Source: DASRDR01 sp963749975
Lineage (GTDB): Bacteria > Methylomirabilota > Methylomirabilia > Rokubacteriales > DASRDR01
Direction: 5' to 3'
DNA: 64,000 nt
NCBI GenBank assembly: GCA_963749975.1
Contig: CAVVOZ010000001.1
Location: 124,001 to 188,000, forward strand
Position 1 is the stretch's first letter, and each line of letters opens with the position of its first letter. The position numbers and the translations under genes were made by a program. Shown piece by piece: positions 18,664 to 26,268 of the stretch. Below the pieces are notes generated by a model. It had not been told where the DNA came from. It did not search any database and worked only from the letters and a program-made list of their open reading frames with translations.

Positions 18664-19469
18664 GCGGGCTGGCGCCGGTCCCGGACCACGCGGGCCGGGG
18701 CGCCGGCGACGATCGCATAGCCGGGAACGTCCTGCGTCACGACCGCGTGCGCCCCCACGATGGCGCTCGGCCCGACGGTGACGCCGTCGAGCACGATCGC
18801 GCCCGCCCCGAGCCAGCCACCCGGGCCCACGGCGATCCCCCGGGAGGGTCGCGCCTGCTGCACGACGGGCACGTCGGCCCGGTCGAAGTCGTGCCCGCCG
18901 CCCACCACGTAGCAGTAGGCGGCCAGCAAGGTCTCCGCCCCGATCCGGACCGACGATGCGGAGAACACCGTGCAGTTGTAGGAGACGTTGACGCCATCCT
19001 CGAGCACGATGTCGCCCTCCTTGCACGCGAGGAGGGTGTGCCGGCCGAGAAACACCCGGGAGCCGATCTCGATGCCGCGGTTTGCCGATCCCTTGGCGTC
19101 CAGCACGCATCCGTCGTCGATGGCGACGTCATTGCCGATCCGGATCTTCCCGGGGTGCCGCAGCACGACACCCGTCCCGAAGCTGACGTTCCGGCCGCAG
19201 GCGCCGAGCAGCCACGGATAGAGCCAGCCGCGGAGCACCAGGCCGAGGGCGCCGGGAACCCAGGAGGCGACGAGCATGACGAGCTCGTAGCGGAGGAGCG
19301 GCCACCACCCGCGCTCGCCGACGACGAGGTCGGCGTATCGCTCGACCTTCGACCGCCGCGGGTCGAACAGCGTCCCGGGAACGTCCGCCAGCCGGTCGCT
19401 CGGGCTCGGCGGGCCGCTCTCGCCCCGCGCGCCGGGGCTGATCGGACGGCCTCCGGCCTCGACACTCAC
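18660..19469 (-). CDS. Hexapeptide-repeat acyltransferase (left-handed beta-helix family)
   Basis: This 269-residue protein's C-terminal two thirds has the isoleucine-patch periodicity of left-handed beta-helix acyltransferases. Examples are FGTGVVLRHPGKIRIGNDVA, VFLGRHTLLACKEGDIVLED and LGAGAIVLDGVTVGPSAIVG. The usual VPGYAIVAGAPARVV tail follows. GGGHDF is the likely catalytic His region. An N-terminal stretch of about 90 residues with a hydrophobic segment (ELVMLVASWVPGALGLVLRG) is unusual for NodL/WbbJ relatives and may anchor it to the membrane. It probably acetylates a sugar of the glycan from an acyl-CoA. The GTG start at 19469 overlaps the upstream stop by four bases. The frame is open further upstream, but that stretch is antisense shadow. 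Confidence 0.85.
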   Translation of the reverse strand: MSVEAGGRPISPGARGESGPPSPSDRLADVPGTLFDPRRSKVERYADLVVGERGWWPLLRYELVMLVASWVPGALGLVLRGWLYPWLLGACGRNVSFGTGVVLRHPGKIRIGNDVAIDDGCVLDAKGSANRGIEIGSRVFLGRHTLLACKEGDIVLEDGVNVSYNCTVFSASSVRIGAETLLAAYCYVVGGGHDFDRADVPVVQQARPSRGIAVGPGGWLGAGAIVLDGVTVGPSAIVGAHAVVTQDVPGYAIVAGAPARVVRDRRQPA

Positions 19470-20461
19470 GGCAGCCGCTCCCGGGGCGTGGACCGGATGG
19501 GGGCCGGCGCCGGGATGAGGTAGAGCACCGCTCCGGGGACGAGCGCCACCATGTACAGCGCGGTCGCGAGGCCCGTGATGGCGAAGGCGTCCGTCCACCC
19601 CACGCCGAGCACGCCCGCCAGCGACACGAACGACAGCTCCAGGAACCCGAGGCCCCCCAGGCTCACCGGCAGCCGCGCCACCAGGTAGACGAGCGGCACG
19701 GTGGCGATGTAGAAGCTCCAGCCCGGATCGAGACCGAGCGATCGCCCGGCCACGTAGTGGATCGAGACCGGAAACCCGCCCTCGAGGAGCGTCAGCGCGA
19801 AGAACGCGCACAGCAGGCCCGTCGACGCTCCGTACCCCGCGTACTGCTCGGCCAGCGCGCGAAGCGCCCTCCGCCACCCTCCGCCCGAGCCGAGGCGCGC
19901 CGCGACCCACCGCGCCGCCGGGAACGAGAACGGAAATGCCGCGAACGCGAGCGCGACGGCCGCGCCCAGGCCCCAGCGCTCGGCCGGTCCGACCCGGGCC
20001 CCGAGGCCGAGCGTCACCAGCGTCGCCACCGACAGCACGGCCAGCACGGCCTGGGCGAGGGCGCCGATCAGCCGCTCGAGCACCACCGACGCCACCAGCA
20101 CCGCCGGGCGGCTCGTGCCGCTGAGGGCCCCGACCCGGACCGCGTCGGCACCCACCGTCATGGGAAGGAAGTACCCCGCGAACGACGCCAGGTAGTAGGC
20201 GCGCACCGCCGCCCAGAGCCCGAGGGCCGCGTCCCGGCTCCGCACGAGGAGCCACCACTTCCACGCCATGAGGAGCCGGTCCGCCGTCGCCAGCGCCACG
20301 ATGGCCAGCATGAGGAGGGGATCCGCGGCGCCGAGGCGCGCGCCCAGGCGGCCCCAGTCGACGAAGAGGACGAGCAGGAGGAGGAGGGCGAGACTGACCG
20401 CGATCCGGAGGCGAAGCCCGCGGCGGCCGCCCTCCCGGCGCGGGCGCTCAGGCTCCCTCAA
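19466..20461 (-). CDS. Flippase-like membrane protein, LPG-synthase transmembrane (UPF0104) family
   Basis: This 331-residue polytopic protein is the intact relative of the gene at 17553. It carries YYLASFAGYFLPMTVGADAV, the family's conserved xGxxLPxxxGxDxxR-like motif, and PVSLGGLGFLELSFV, the GGhGxxE motif. Both are typical of AglD/YbhN-type proteins. The catalytic tail of MprF is absent. Expected location is the inner membrane, with a suspected role in moving or presenting polyprenyl-phosphate sugars. The start is TTG at 20461, lying inside the last codons of the amidotransferase gene (14-base overlap). No ATG or better-placed GTG precedes the first helix. Confidence 0.85.
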   Translation of the reverse strand: MREPERPRREGGRRGLRLRIAVSLALLLLLVLFVDWGRLGARLGAADPLLMLAIVALATADRLLMAWKWWLLVRSRDAALGLWAAVRAYYLASFAGYFLPMTVGADAVRVGALSGTSRPAVLVASVVLERLIGALAQAVLAVLSVATLVTLGLGARVGPAERWGLGAAVALAFAAFPFSFPAARWVAARLGSGGGWRRALRALAEQYAGYGASTGLLCAFFALTLLEGGFPVSIHYVAGRSLGLDPGWSFYIATVPLVYLVARLPVSLGGLGFLELSFVSLAGVLGVGWTDAFAITGLATALYMVALVPGAVLYLIPAPAPIRSTPRERLP

Positions 20462-22331
20462 TGAACCGACGGTGCCACAGCGTCAGGTTGATGAGGGCCC
20501 AGAGGGTGTGGTTGTGGTTCGCGCGGCGAGCGAGGTGCTCGCCGATGAGCGCCTCGACACCCGACGGGTCCAGGTGCGCGCGAACCACCTCGGATCCCCG
20601 GAGCAGCTGCACCATGTAGTCGCGGAGCTCGTTCCGGAGCCACTGCTTGAGCGGGAGGCTGTAGCCCTGCTTGCCGCGCGCGAGGATCCTCGGGGGCAGC
20701 ACGCCCTCGAGCGCTCGCCGGTAGATCGCGCGGGTCCGGAACCCCGGGAACTTCAGGCGCGGCGGGATCGAGGCGGCCAGCTCGATCAGGTGGTGGTCCA
20801 GCAGCGGCACCCGGATCTCGAGCGCGTGCGCCATCGACATCTTGTCGACCTTCATCAGCACCGAATCCGGCATCGTGAACCGGGTGTCCACGAAGATCTC
20901 GCGGTCGAGCTGACGCCGCGAGTTGCAGCGCTCGGCCGCCTGGCGGATCGGCGCGAAGCGGTCCCGGTCGACCGAGCGCAGCACGGTGTCCCGGAAGAGA
21001 CGCGCGTCGAGGGCGTCCGAGCCGAAGTACTGCCAGCGCATGTGGAGGGCGTCCGGATGGAGACGGGCCCCTTCGATGAACCGCCGGAGGACGACGACCG
21101 GCCCCTTCTTCTGCTCCTGATCCGGGAGCCGCGTGACCAGGGGCTCGATCACCCCGCGCCGGAGCGCGCGCGGCAGCATCCGGTAGAATCGCTCGGCCTT
21201 CGAGGCGACGAACCGGTCGTAGCCGACGAAGACCTCGTCCCCGCCCTCGCCGGACATGCAGACGGTGACGTCCCGCCGCGCCTCCCGGCACAGGAGGAAC
21301 AGGGGCACGGCCGAGAGGTCCGTCATCGGCTCGTCGAGGTGCCAGACGGTCTGCTCGATCACGTCGGGCGTGATCGGGGGGACGCGGATCTCGCGGTGCT
21401 CGGTCCCGTAGTAGCGCGCGGCCTCGCGCGCGTACTCCCACTCGCTGAACGAGGGATCGTCGTAGCCGAGCGTGAAGGTGGGGAGCGGTCCGGTCGTCGC
21501 CTCGCGCGTGAAGGCCAGGACCGCCGTCGAGTCGAGCCCGCCCGAGAGGAACACACCCTCCGGGACGTCCGACATCATCCACGCGTGCACCGAGTCCCGG
21601 AGCGTCTCGCGGACTCGCCGGGCGAGGGTCGCCGCGTCGTCGGGCGCGTCCTCGAACCGCAGCTCCCAGTAGGGCTCGATCTCGAGGCGGCCGCCGCGGA
21701 CTCGCGCGATGGTGCCCGGCGGGAGCTTCCGGATCCCCTGGAACATGGTCGCCGGCCCGGGCACGAACTCGTAGCCCAGGTAGTGGTACATCGACTGGAC
21801 GTCCATGGCCCGGGGGACGTCCGGGTGCTCCAGGATCGCCTTGATCTCCGAGCCGAAGACCAGGCGGTCCTCGGACCACGCGTAGTAGAGCGGCTTGATC
21901 CCGATCCGGTCGCGCGCCAGCAGGAGCTCCCCGCGGACGCTGTCCCAGAGCGCGAACGCGAAGAACCCGCGGAAGCGCTCCACGCAGCGCGGACCCCACG
22001 CCTCGTAGGCGTGGACGACGACCTCCGAGTCGCAGCGCCCCCGGAAGCGATGCCCGAGCGCCTGGAGCTCCTGGCGCAGCCCCTCGTGGTTGAACATCTC
22101 GCCGTTGTAGACGAGCTGGATCGTGCCGTCCTCGTTCGGGATGGGCTGGGAGCCGGCGGGCGACAGGTCGATGATCCGGAGGCGCCGCGCGACGAGCCCG
22201 ATGGGGCCATCCTGGAAGACGGCGCCCTGGTCGGGGCCGCGGTGCTCGATCACCTTCCCCATGGCCTCGAGAACGTGGGGCTGGGGCGACTGCCCCGGGC
22301 GGAACTCGAAGACGCCGGCGATGCCGCACAT
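20448..22331 (-). CDS. asnB: Asparagine synthase (glutamine-hydrolysing) family amidotransferase
   Basis: The 627-residue protein begins MCGIAGVFEF, placing the glutaminase nucleophile at Cys2. It continues with the class II amidotransferase motifs IEHRGPDQG and YNGEMFNH. The synthetase half has the ATP-binding PP-loop LSGGLDSTAV followed by MSGEGGDEVFVGYDRF. Length matches AsnB. In polysaccharide gene clusters these homologues often amidate an acidic sugar or peptide rather than make free asparagine, and either is possible here. The start is two bases from the next upstream stop (22334), consistent with operon transcription from 23320. The frame is open upstream to 22544, but the Cys2 requirement fixes the start. 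Confidence 0.9.
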   Translation of the reverse strand: MCGIAGVFEFRPGQSPQPHVLEAMGKVIEHRGPDQGAVFQDGPIGLVARRLRIIDLSPAGSQPIPNEDGTIQLVYNGEMFNHEGLRQELQALGHRFRGRCDSEVVVHAYEAWGPRCVERFRGFFAFALWDSVRGELLLARDRIGIKPLYYAWSEDRLVFGSEIKAILEHPDVPRAMDVQSMYHYLGYEFVPGPATMFQGIRKLPPGTIARVRGGRLEIEPYWELRFEDAPDDAATLARRVRETLRDSVHAWMMSDVPEGVFLSGGLDSTAVLAFTREATTGPLPTFTLGYDDPSFSEWEYAREAARYYGTEHREIRVPPITPDVIEQTVWHLDEPMTDLSAVPLFLLCREARRDVTVCMSGEGGDEVFVGYDRFVASKAERFYRMLPRALRRGVIEPLVTRLPDQEQKKGPVVVLRRFIEGARLHPDALHMRWQYFGSDALDARLFRDTVLRSVDRDRFAPIRQAAERCNSRRQLDREIFVDTRFTMPDSVLMKVDKMSMAHALEIRVPLLDHHLIELAASIPPRLKFPGFRTRAIYRRALEGVLPPRILARGKQGYSLPLKQWLRNELRDYMVQLLRGSEVVRAHLDPSGVEALIGEHLARRANHNHTLWALINLTLWHRRFIEGA

Positions 22332-22333
22332 GG

Positions 22334-23320
22334 CTAGCGGAGGTAGCCGTGCTCGCGATACCAGGCCGCCGTGCGCCGGAGGCCCTCCGCGAGCGGCACG
22401 CGGGCGACGAAGCCGAGCTCCCGCACCGCCTTGTCGATGGTGAACGCGCGGGTCTGGCGGAACCAGTCGGCCCGCCGCCGGAACAGGGGCGGCTCGATCC
22501 CGAGCGGCATGAGCACCGCCTCGCAGAGCGCGGAGGCGGCCCACAGCGGCGCGAACGGGAGATGGACGATCCTCACCGGCTGCCCGAGGCTCTCCGCCAC
22601 CGTCCGCACGAGCTCGTTGAGCGACACGTAGCGGTCGTCGCCGATCAGGTACGTCTCGCCCACGGCCTTCGGGTGCTCCGCGGCCAGCTCGAACGCGTCG
22701 ACGAGGTTGTCGATGTAGCAGGGATGATAGAAGGTCTCACCGTCACCGAACATGAGGAAGCGCCCCCGCCGGACCGCGCGGTAGAGCATGAGGAAGCGGC
22801 CCGGGTCACCGGGGCCGTAGATGCCCATCGGGCGGACCACGCTCGCCTCGAGCCCGCCGCGGGCGACCTCCCAGAGCGCCTGCTCCCCGTCGTACTTCGT
22901 CTGCTGGTAGTAGTCCTCCGGGGCGATCGGCGAGGTTTCGTCGCCGGGCGGGTGGGCGACGTGTCCGTGCACGCCCTGGGTCGAGCAGTACACGAGCCGG
23001 CGCACCTGGTGCCGGAGGCACGCCTCGGCCACGTAGCGCGTGCCCTGGCAGTTGACCTCCCAGTACTCCTGCTTGGGGAGGTTGATCTTCCGGAAGGCGG
23101 CCGCGAGGTGGAAGACGACGTCGGTCCCGGCGACCAGCCGGTCGACGAGCGCCTTGTCCGTCACGCTGCCGAGCGTGATCTCCGTGCCGAGACGCCGGAG
23201 CTCGTCGTGGAACAGCCCGGGGGCGGCGTCGAGGACGCGCACCTGATCGCCCCGCGCCAGCAGGCGCCGGACGAGGTGGCTGCCGGTGAACCCGGTGCCG
23301 CCGGTGACGAGCGTGCGCAT
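22334..23320 (-). CDS. NAD-dependent epimerase/dehydratase (extended SDR)
   Basis: This 328-residue extended SDR has the N-terminal cofactor motif GGTGFTGSH. The active-site region is VYCSTQGVHGH with the Tyr/Lys pair YQQTK, and a substrate-side VVRPMGIYGPGD segment follows. The pattern fits nucleotide-sugar 4-epimerases and related reductases. A hydrophobic stretch near residue 250 (FAPLWAASALCEAVLMPLG) resembles the 3-beta-HSD-like branch, so a polyprenyl or steroid-like substrate is an alternative. It is the first gene of the minus-strand operon that runs down to 13796. A TATACT box six bases before the ATG supports the start at 23320. Confidence 0.87.
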   Translation of the reverse strand: MRTLVTGGTGFTGSHLVRRLLARGDQVRVLDAAPGLFHDELRRLGTEITLGSVTDKALVDRLVAGTDVVFHLAAAFRKINLPKQEYWEVNCQGTRYVAEACLRHQVRRLVYCSTQGVHGHVAHPPGDETSPIAPEDYYQQTKYDGEQALWEVARGGLEASVVRPMGIYGPGDPGRFLMLYRAVRRGRFLMFGDGETFYHPCYIDNLVDAFELAAEHPKAVGETYLIGDDRYVSLNELVRTVAESLGQPVRIVHLPFAPLWAASALCEAVLMPLGIEPPLFRRRADWFRQTRAFTIDKAVRELGFVARVPLAEGLRRTAAWYREHGYLR

Positions 23321-23326
23321 GCGCCG

Positions 23327-23335
23327 AGTATAGCA
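23327..23335 (-). promoter_or_regulatory. Extended -10 element (TGC-TATACT), minus strand
   Basis: On the minus strand TATACT (23332-23327) is preceded by TGC and followed, after six bases, by the ATG at 23320. It would drive the seven-gene operon 23320-13796 from a leaderless transcript. Confidence 0.55.
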
Positions 23336-23401
23336 GGGGCCCGCCGGCAGGCGCCACGACGACGGGCCCGCGCGTCATCGCCCTCGCGAGGAGCGCCGCC
23401 T

Positions 23402-23430
23402 CGCGGGTTCAATTCCCGCCGACTCCTCCC
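23402..23430 (+). other. tRNA/tmRNA 3'-end-like fragment (possible attachment-site remnant)
   Basis: GCGGG-TTCAATT-CCCGC (23403-23419) is a perfect five-base T-stem with a seven-base T-loop obeying the TTCRANY rule. A seven-base acceptor-like strand, a discriminator and CCC (instead of CCA) follow. The arrangement is like the 3' end of tmRNA. No matching 5' acceptor strand, anticodon arm or tmRNA body is visible within the preceding hundred bases. The fragment overlaps the last codons of the minus-strand gene ending at 23409. Confidence 0.4.
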
Positions 23431-26129
23431 ACCCGCTCTTCTCCCGCCCGGCGTCCCGCCTGCAGGGCGAACGCGGACAGCTCGAAGCCCACGGGAGTCT
23501 CCCCCTGAAGCTCCTCAGGGCGCGTCTCGCCCACGGCGAGGGTGACATGTCGAGGGCCCAGGCCCTCCAGCGCGCTCCCTGGTGGTGCCCCTTTCAGCCC
23601 GACGAACGCGTGGGAGGCGCGGAAGCGTCCCCGAAGGTCCCCGAGAACGCCGAGGGTCCCCAGCGCGCGGATCGCGGCGCGGTCGAGCCGCCCAGCCGCG
23701 TCGTCCTTGACGGCCCCTGCGACGATGGTCCCCGCCGGAAGCGCGGCCACCCAGGTCGCGAGCCGTCCCGCGGCGCGTGGATCGAAGAACGTGTCGAACG
23801 TCTCGGCGCCGAGGACGTTGCCGGCCCGGTCGAGCGCGACCAGGTTGTAGCCGCGGCTGTTCCCCGCGCGCTCGACGGCGTTGACGCGCACCGATCCCAC
23901 GTCGCCGTGCGGCTGACCGCCGCTCATGACCACGAGGTCCACCGGGCTCCGGACGCCGGTCGTGCCGATCTCGGACCTCGGGGAGCCCGGGCCGATCCGG
24001 TCGTAGCCGTACGTCAGGCGGATGACGTTGGGCGCGGCCTGGTGGTAGGGCGGGGAGAGCCGATGCCGGAGCCGGCGTGGCCCGTCGAGCGGCACGTGCG
24101 TGAGGGAGCGGTCGTTGAGCGCCACCTCCACCCAGGCGGCCCGCCCCGGCGAACGCCCGAGCGGGCGCACGGAGACTTCCAGCACGGGATGGCCCACGAG
24201 GAAGTCGTACGAGACCCAGCGCTCGAGCAGAGGGCCCTGCTCGGGCACCGCCAGGATCTCGTAGAGGTCGTCGTCGCCATACGTTCCGCGATGCCGGAGG
24301 AAGCTCGGCGGGGCCCGGCGGAGACGGTGCCACGTGGGCTGCCACGCCGGGGCGAGGTGATGATCGGCCAGACGCACGACCAGGTAGCGCAAGGGGTAGA
24401 TGCGCTGGATCGCCGTCTGCGCCGCCGCCGGGAACGGCGCCTCGCGGGCACTCAGCAGGCCCGACAGGTCCCGGAGCGTGGCGGGCACGAAACCCGACAG
24501 CCCGTTGACCACGCGCTTGCCGTGGGCGAGGGAGCGGAACATGGCGTCGACATCCACCACTTCGACGTTGGGCGGCCACTCGAGGACGGCGACGTCGGTG
24601 CGGTCGGCCTTCAGCACGGCGTCCACCGCGCGGGCAGACGCCGCCTCGAGCTCGTACCGGAGCGGCATCCGCGCGTACTCGACGACCAGCACGAGCCCGA
24701 GGGCGCCGACGAGGACCCGGCCCCACGTCCGCCGGGGCGCCGCGAGCAGCCATTTCGCGCCGAGCGCGGCCAGGAGCGCCCCCGCGACGATCACGAGGAT
24801 CCCGATCCGCGTGGGCCCCCGGATGGCTCGGAAGAGCACGACGTAGGGCCAGAGCCACGCGTAGAGCCCCTCGTCGATCGGGCGGGTGCCGAAGGCCTCG
24901 AGCGCGACGACCGGGCCGAGCGAGAGGAGAAACGCGACGGCGCCGAGGCCGAGCAGGAGCCGCGCCCACTCACGCTCCGTGAGCTGCCGGTCCGTCATGC
25001 CGGCCCGCCAGCGGCGCCAGCCCTCCACCGACTGTCGCAGGAGCCCGATCCCGAGAAGCGCGACGCCCAGCTCGGTGAAGGGCCGCAGCGTGACCCCGGC
25101 GATCCGGATGCCGTCCTCGAGGAGGATGGCGCCGAGCGTCCCCGCGAGGAGCGCCCCCGCGCCCCACCCCAGCCAGCGATCCAGCCGCCCGCGCGGCGCC
25201 CGGGTCCCACCGAGCCAGACGAGCCCGGCGCCGGCCAGGCCGAGCCCCGCCACTCCCAGGAAGAGGGAGGCCTCCCACGCGCGCTTGACGGTGAAGGCGC
25301 GATAGAGCCAGTTGGCGCGCGCCTCGACGAACGAGCCGAGATTCGCCGAGCGCGGGACCGCGTCGGCGAGATTCCGCTCGAGCCCGAGCTCCTGCCGGGT
25401 GAGGAAGTAGGGCACCGCGAGGGGGACGAGCGCCCCCAGCAGCACGAGGCCCCCGAGGGCCGCGGCGAGGAGCGCCCGGGGGCGCCACCCGCCCCAGCGG
25501 AGCGCGACGACCTGGACGGCGACGGCGGCGAGGCCGAGCGCGAGGATGATCGCGTAGTACCAGACGGAGGCCGCCTGGATCCAGAACGCCAGGCCGAGCG
25601 CGGCGACGTACCGCACGCGCTGGGTCTCGAGGAAGCGCACGAGCGCGTAGATGGCGAGCGGGATCCCGAACGCCATCTCCATCTGGAACTCCATGTAGTG
25701 GTCGATCCGGTACGGCGCGAACGTGAAGATCATCGCCGCGAGGAAGGCCGCCGGATGGCAGGCCGTCACGCGCCACGCCACCCAGTACATCGCCCAGCCC
25801 GAGAGCGCCCAGAACAGGAGGAGGGTGACGTTGTAGGCGAGGATGGGGTTGCCCGTCCACGCGTGGATCGGCCCCGCGACGAGGGCGGGGACGAGGAGAG
25901 GCTCCGCGAACGACAGCGTGTTGCCGAACGGGTAGAAGGCGTTCCCGTGGAACAGGAGGTCGGGCCGGCTCGTCAGGTTGCCGAACATCGTGAGGAGCAC
26001 CCAGCTGAAGAGCCGCGGGTCGCCGTTGGGGGGGAGGAGGTGCGCGAGGTCCGTGACGAGCGGCCACGTGTAGGCGGCCGCCAGAGCCAGGAAGAGCCCG
26101 TAGACGCCCACGTGCAGGGAAACCGTCAT
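23409..26129 (-). CDS. Large GT-C-type membrane protein with ILEI/FAM3-like C-terminal domain
   Basis: This intact 906-residue protein is a paralogue of the one at 13796-16472. An N-terminal helix precedes the acidic loop NGDPRLFSW, then FYPFGNTLSFAEPLLVPA and YNVTLLLFWALSGWAMYW, with many membrane segments to about residue 500. The tail contains a beta-rich region and then RGYNLVALDRAGNVLG, FDTFFDP, GTIVAGAVKDDAAGRL, LGTLGVLGDL and HAFVGLKG. These are in the order of the ILEI/FAM3 (GG) domain, whose POMGNT1 version binds glycans. Predicted role: outer-face sugar transfer with a carbohydrate-recognition tail. The ATG start overlaps the stop of a 30-codon upstream ORF (ATGA). The last codons run into the tRNA-like fragment. 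Confidence 0.82.
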   Translation of the reverse strand: MTVSLHVGVYGLFLALAAAYTWPLVTDLAHLLPPNGDPRLFSWVLLTMFGNLTSRPDLLFHGNAFYPFGNTLSFAEPLLVPALVAGPIHAWTGNPILAYNVTLLLFWALSGWAMYWVAWRVTACHPAAFLAAMIFTFAPYRIDHYMEFQMEMAFGIPLAIYALVRFLETQRVRYVAALGLAFWIQAASVWYYAIILALGLAAVAVQVVALRWGGWRPRALLAAALGGLVLLGALVPLAVPYFLTRQELGLERNLADAVPRSANLGSFVEARANWLYRAFTVKRAWEASLFLGVAGLGLAGAGLVWLGGTRAPRGRLDRWLGWGAGALLAGTLGAILLEDGIRIAGVTLRPFTELGVALLGIGLLRQSVEGWRRWRAGMTDRQLTEREWARLLLGLGAVAFLLSLGPVVALEAFGTRPIDEGLYAWLWPYVVLFRAIRGPTRIGILVIVAGALLAALGAKWLLAAPRRTWGRVLVGALGLVLVVEYARMPLRYELEAASARAVDAVLKADRTDVAVLEWPPNVEVVDVDAMFRSLAHGKRVVNGLSGFVPATLRDLSGLLSAREAPFPAAAQTAIQRIYPLRYLVVRLADHHLAPAWQPTWHRLRRAPPSFLRHRGTYGDDDLYEILAVPEQGPLLERWVSYDFLVGHPVLEVSVRPLGRSPGRAAWVEVALNDRSLTHVPLDGPRRLRHRLSPPYHQAAPNVIRLTYGYDRIGPGSPRSEIGTTGVRSPVDLVVMSGGQPHGDVGSVRVNAVERAGNSRGYNLVALDRAGNVLGAETFDTFFDPRAAGRLATWVAALPAGTIVAGAVKDDAAGRLDRAAIRALGTLGVLGDLRGRFRASHAFVGLKGAPPGSALEGLGPRHVTLAVGETRPEELQGETPVGFELSAFALQAGRRAGEERVGGVGGN

Positions 26130-26218
26130 CGGGCCCTCCCGGGGCCGGGGAGGAAGGGCACCGCGACGTCGAGCACGACGACGAGCATCAACTCTGAGAG
26201 CACCCGTCCGAGCGTCAT
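26126..26218 (-). CDS. Possible 30-residue hydrophobic small protein or leader, coupled to the GT-C gene
   Basis: ATG at 26218 opens a 30-codon frame with a hydrophobic middle (LMLVVVLDVAVPFLP). Its TGA overlaps the GT-C start as ATGA. A TACAGT hexamer (26233-26228) ends nine bases before the ATG, matching the promoter-to-start spacing seen at other genes here. It could be a single-helix membrane peptide or a leader that sets translation of the downstream gene. Size makes the call tentative. Confidence 0.4.
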   Translation of the reverse strand: MTLGRVLSELMLVVVLDVAVPFLPGPGRAR

Positions 26219-26227
26219 CCGCTTCTC

Positions 26228-26233
26228 ACTGTA
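26228..26233 (-). promoter_or_regulatory. Possible -10 box (TACAGT), minus strand
   Basis: TACAGT (26233-26228 on the minus strand) lies in the 139-base gap between two minus-strand giant genes, nine bases before the small ORF at 26218. It suggests a separate promoter for the 23409-26129 gene. Confidence 0.4.
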
Positions 26234-26268
26234 CTGCCAACGATGGGCGCCCCCGAGCGTTCGCGGCT

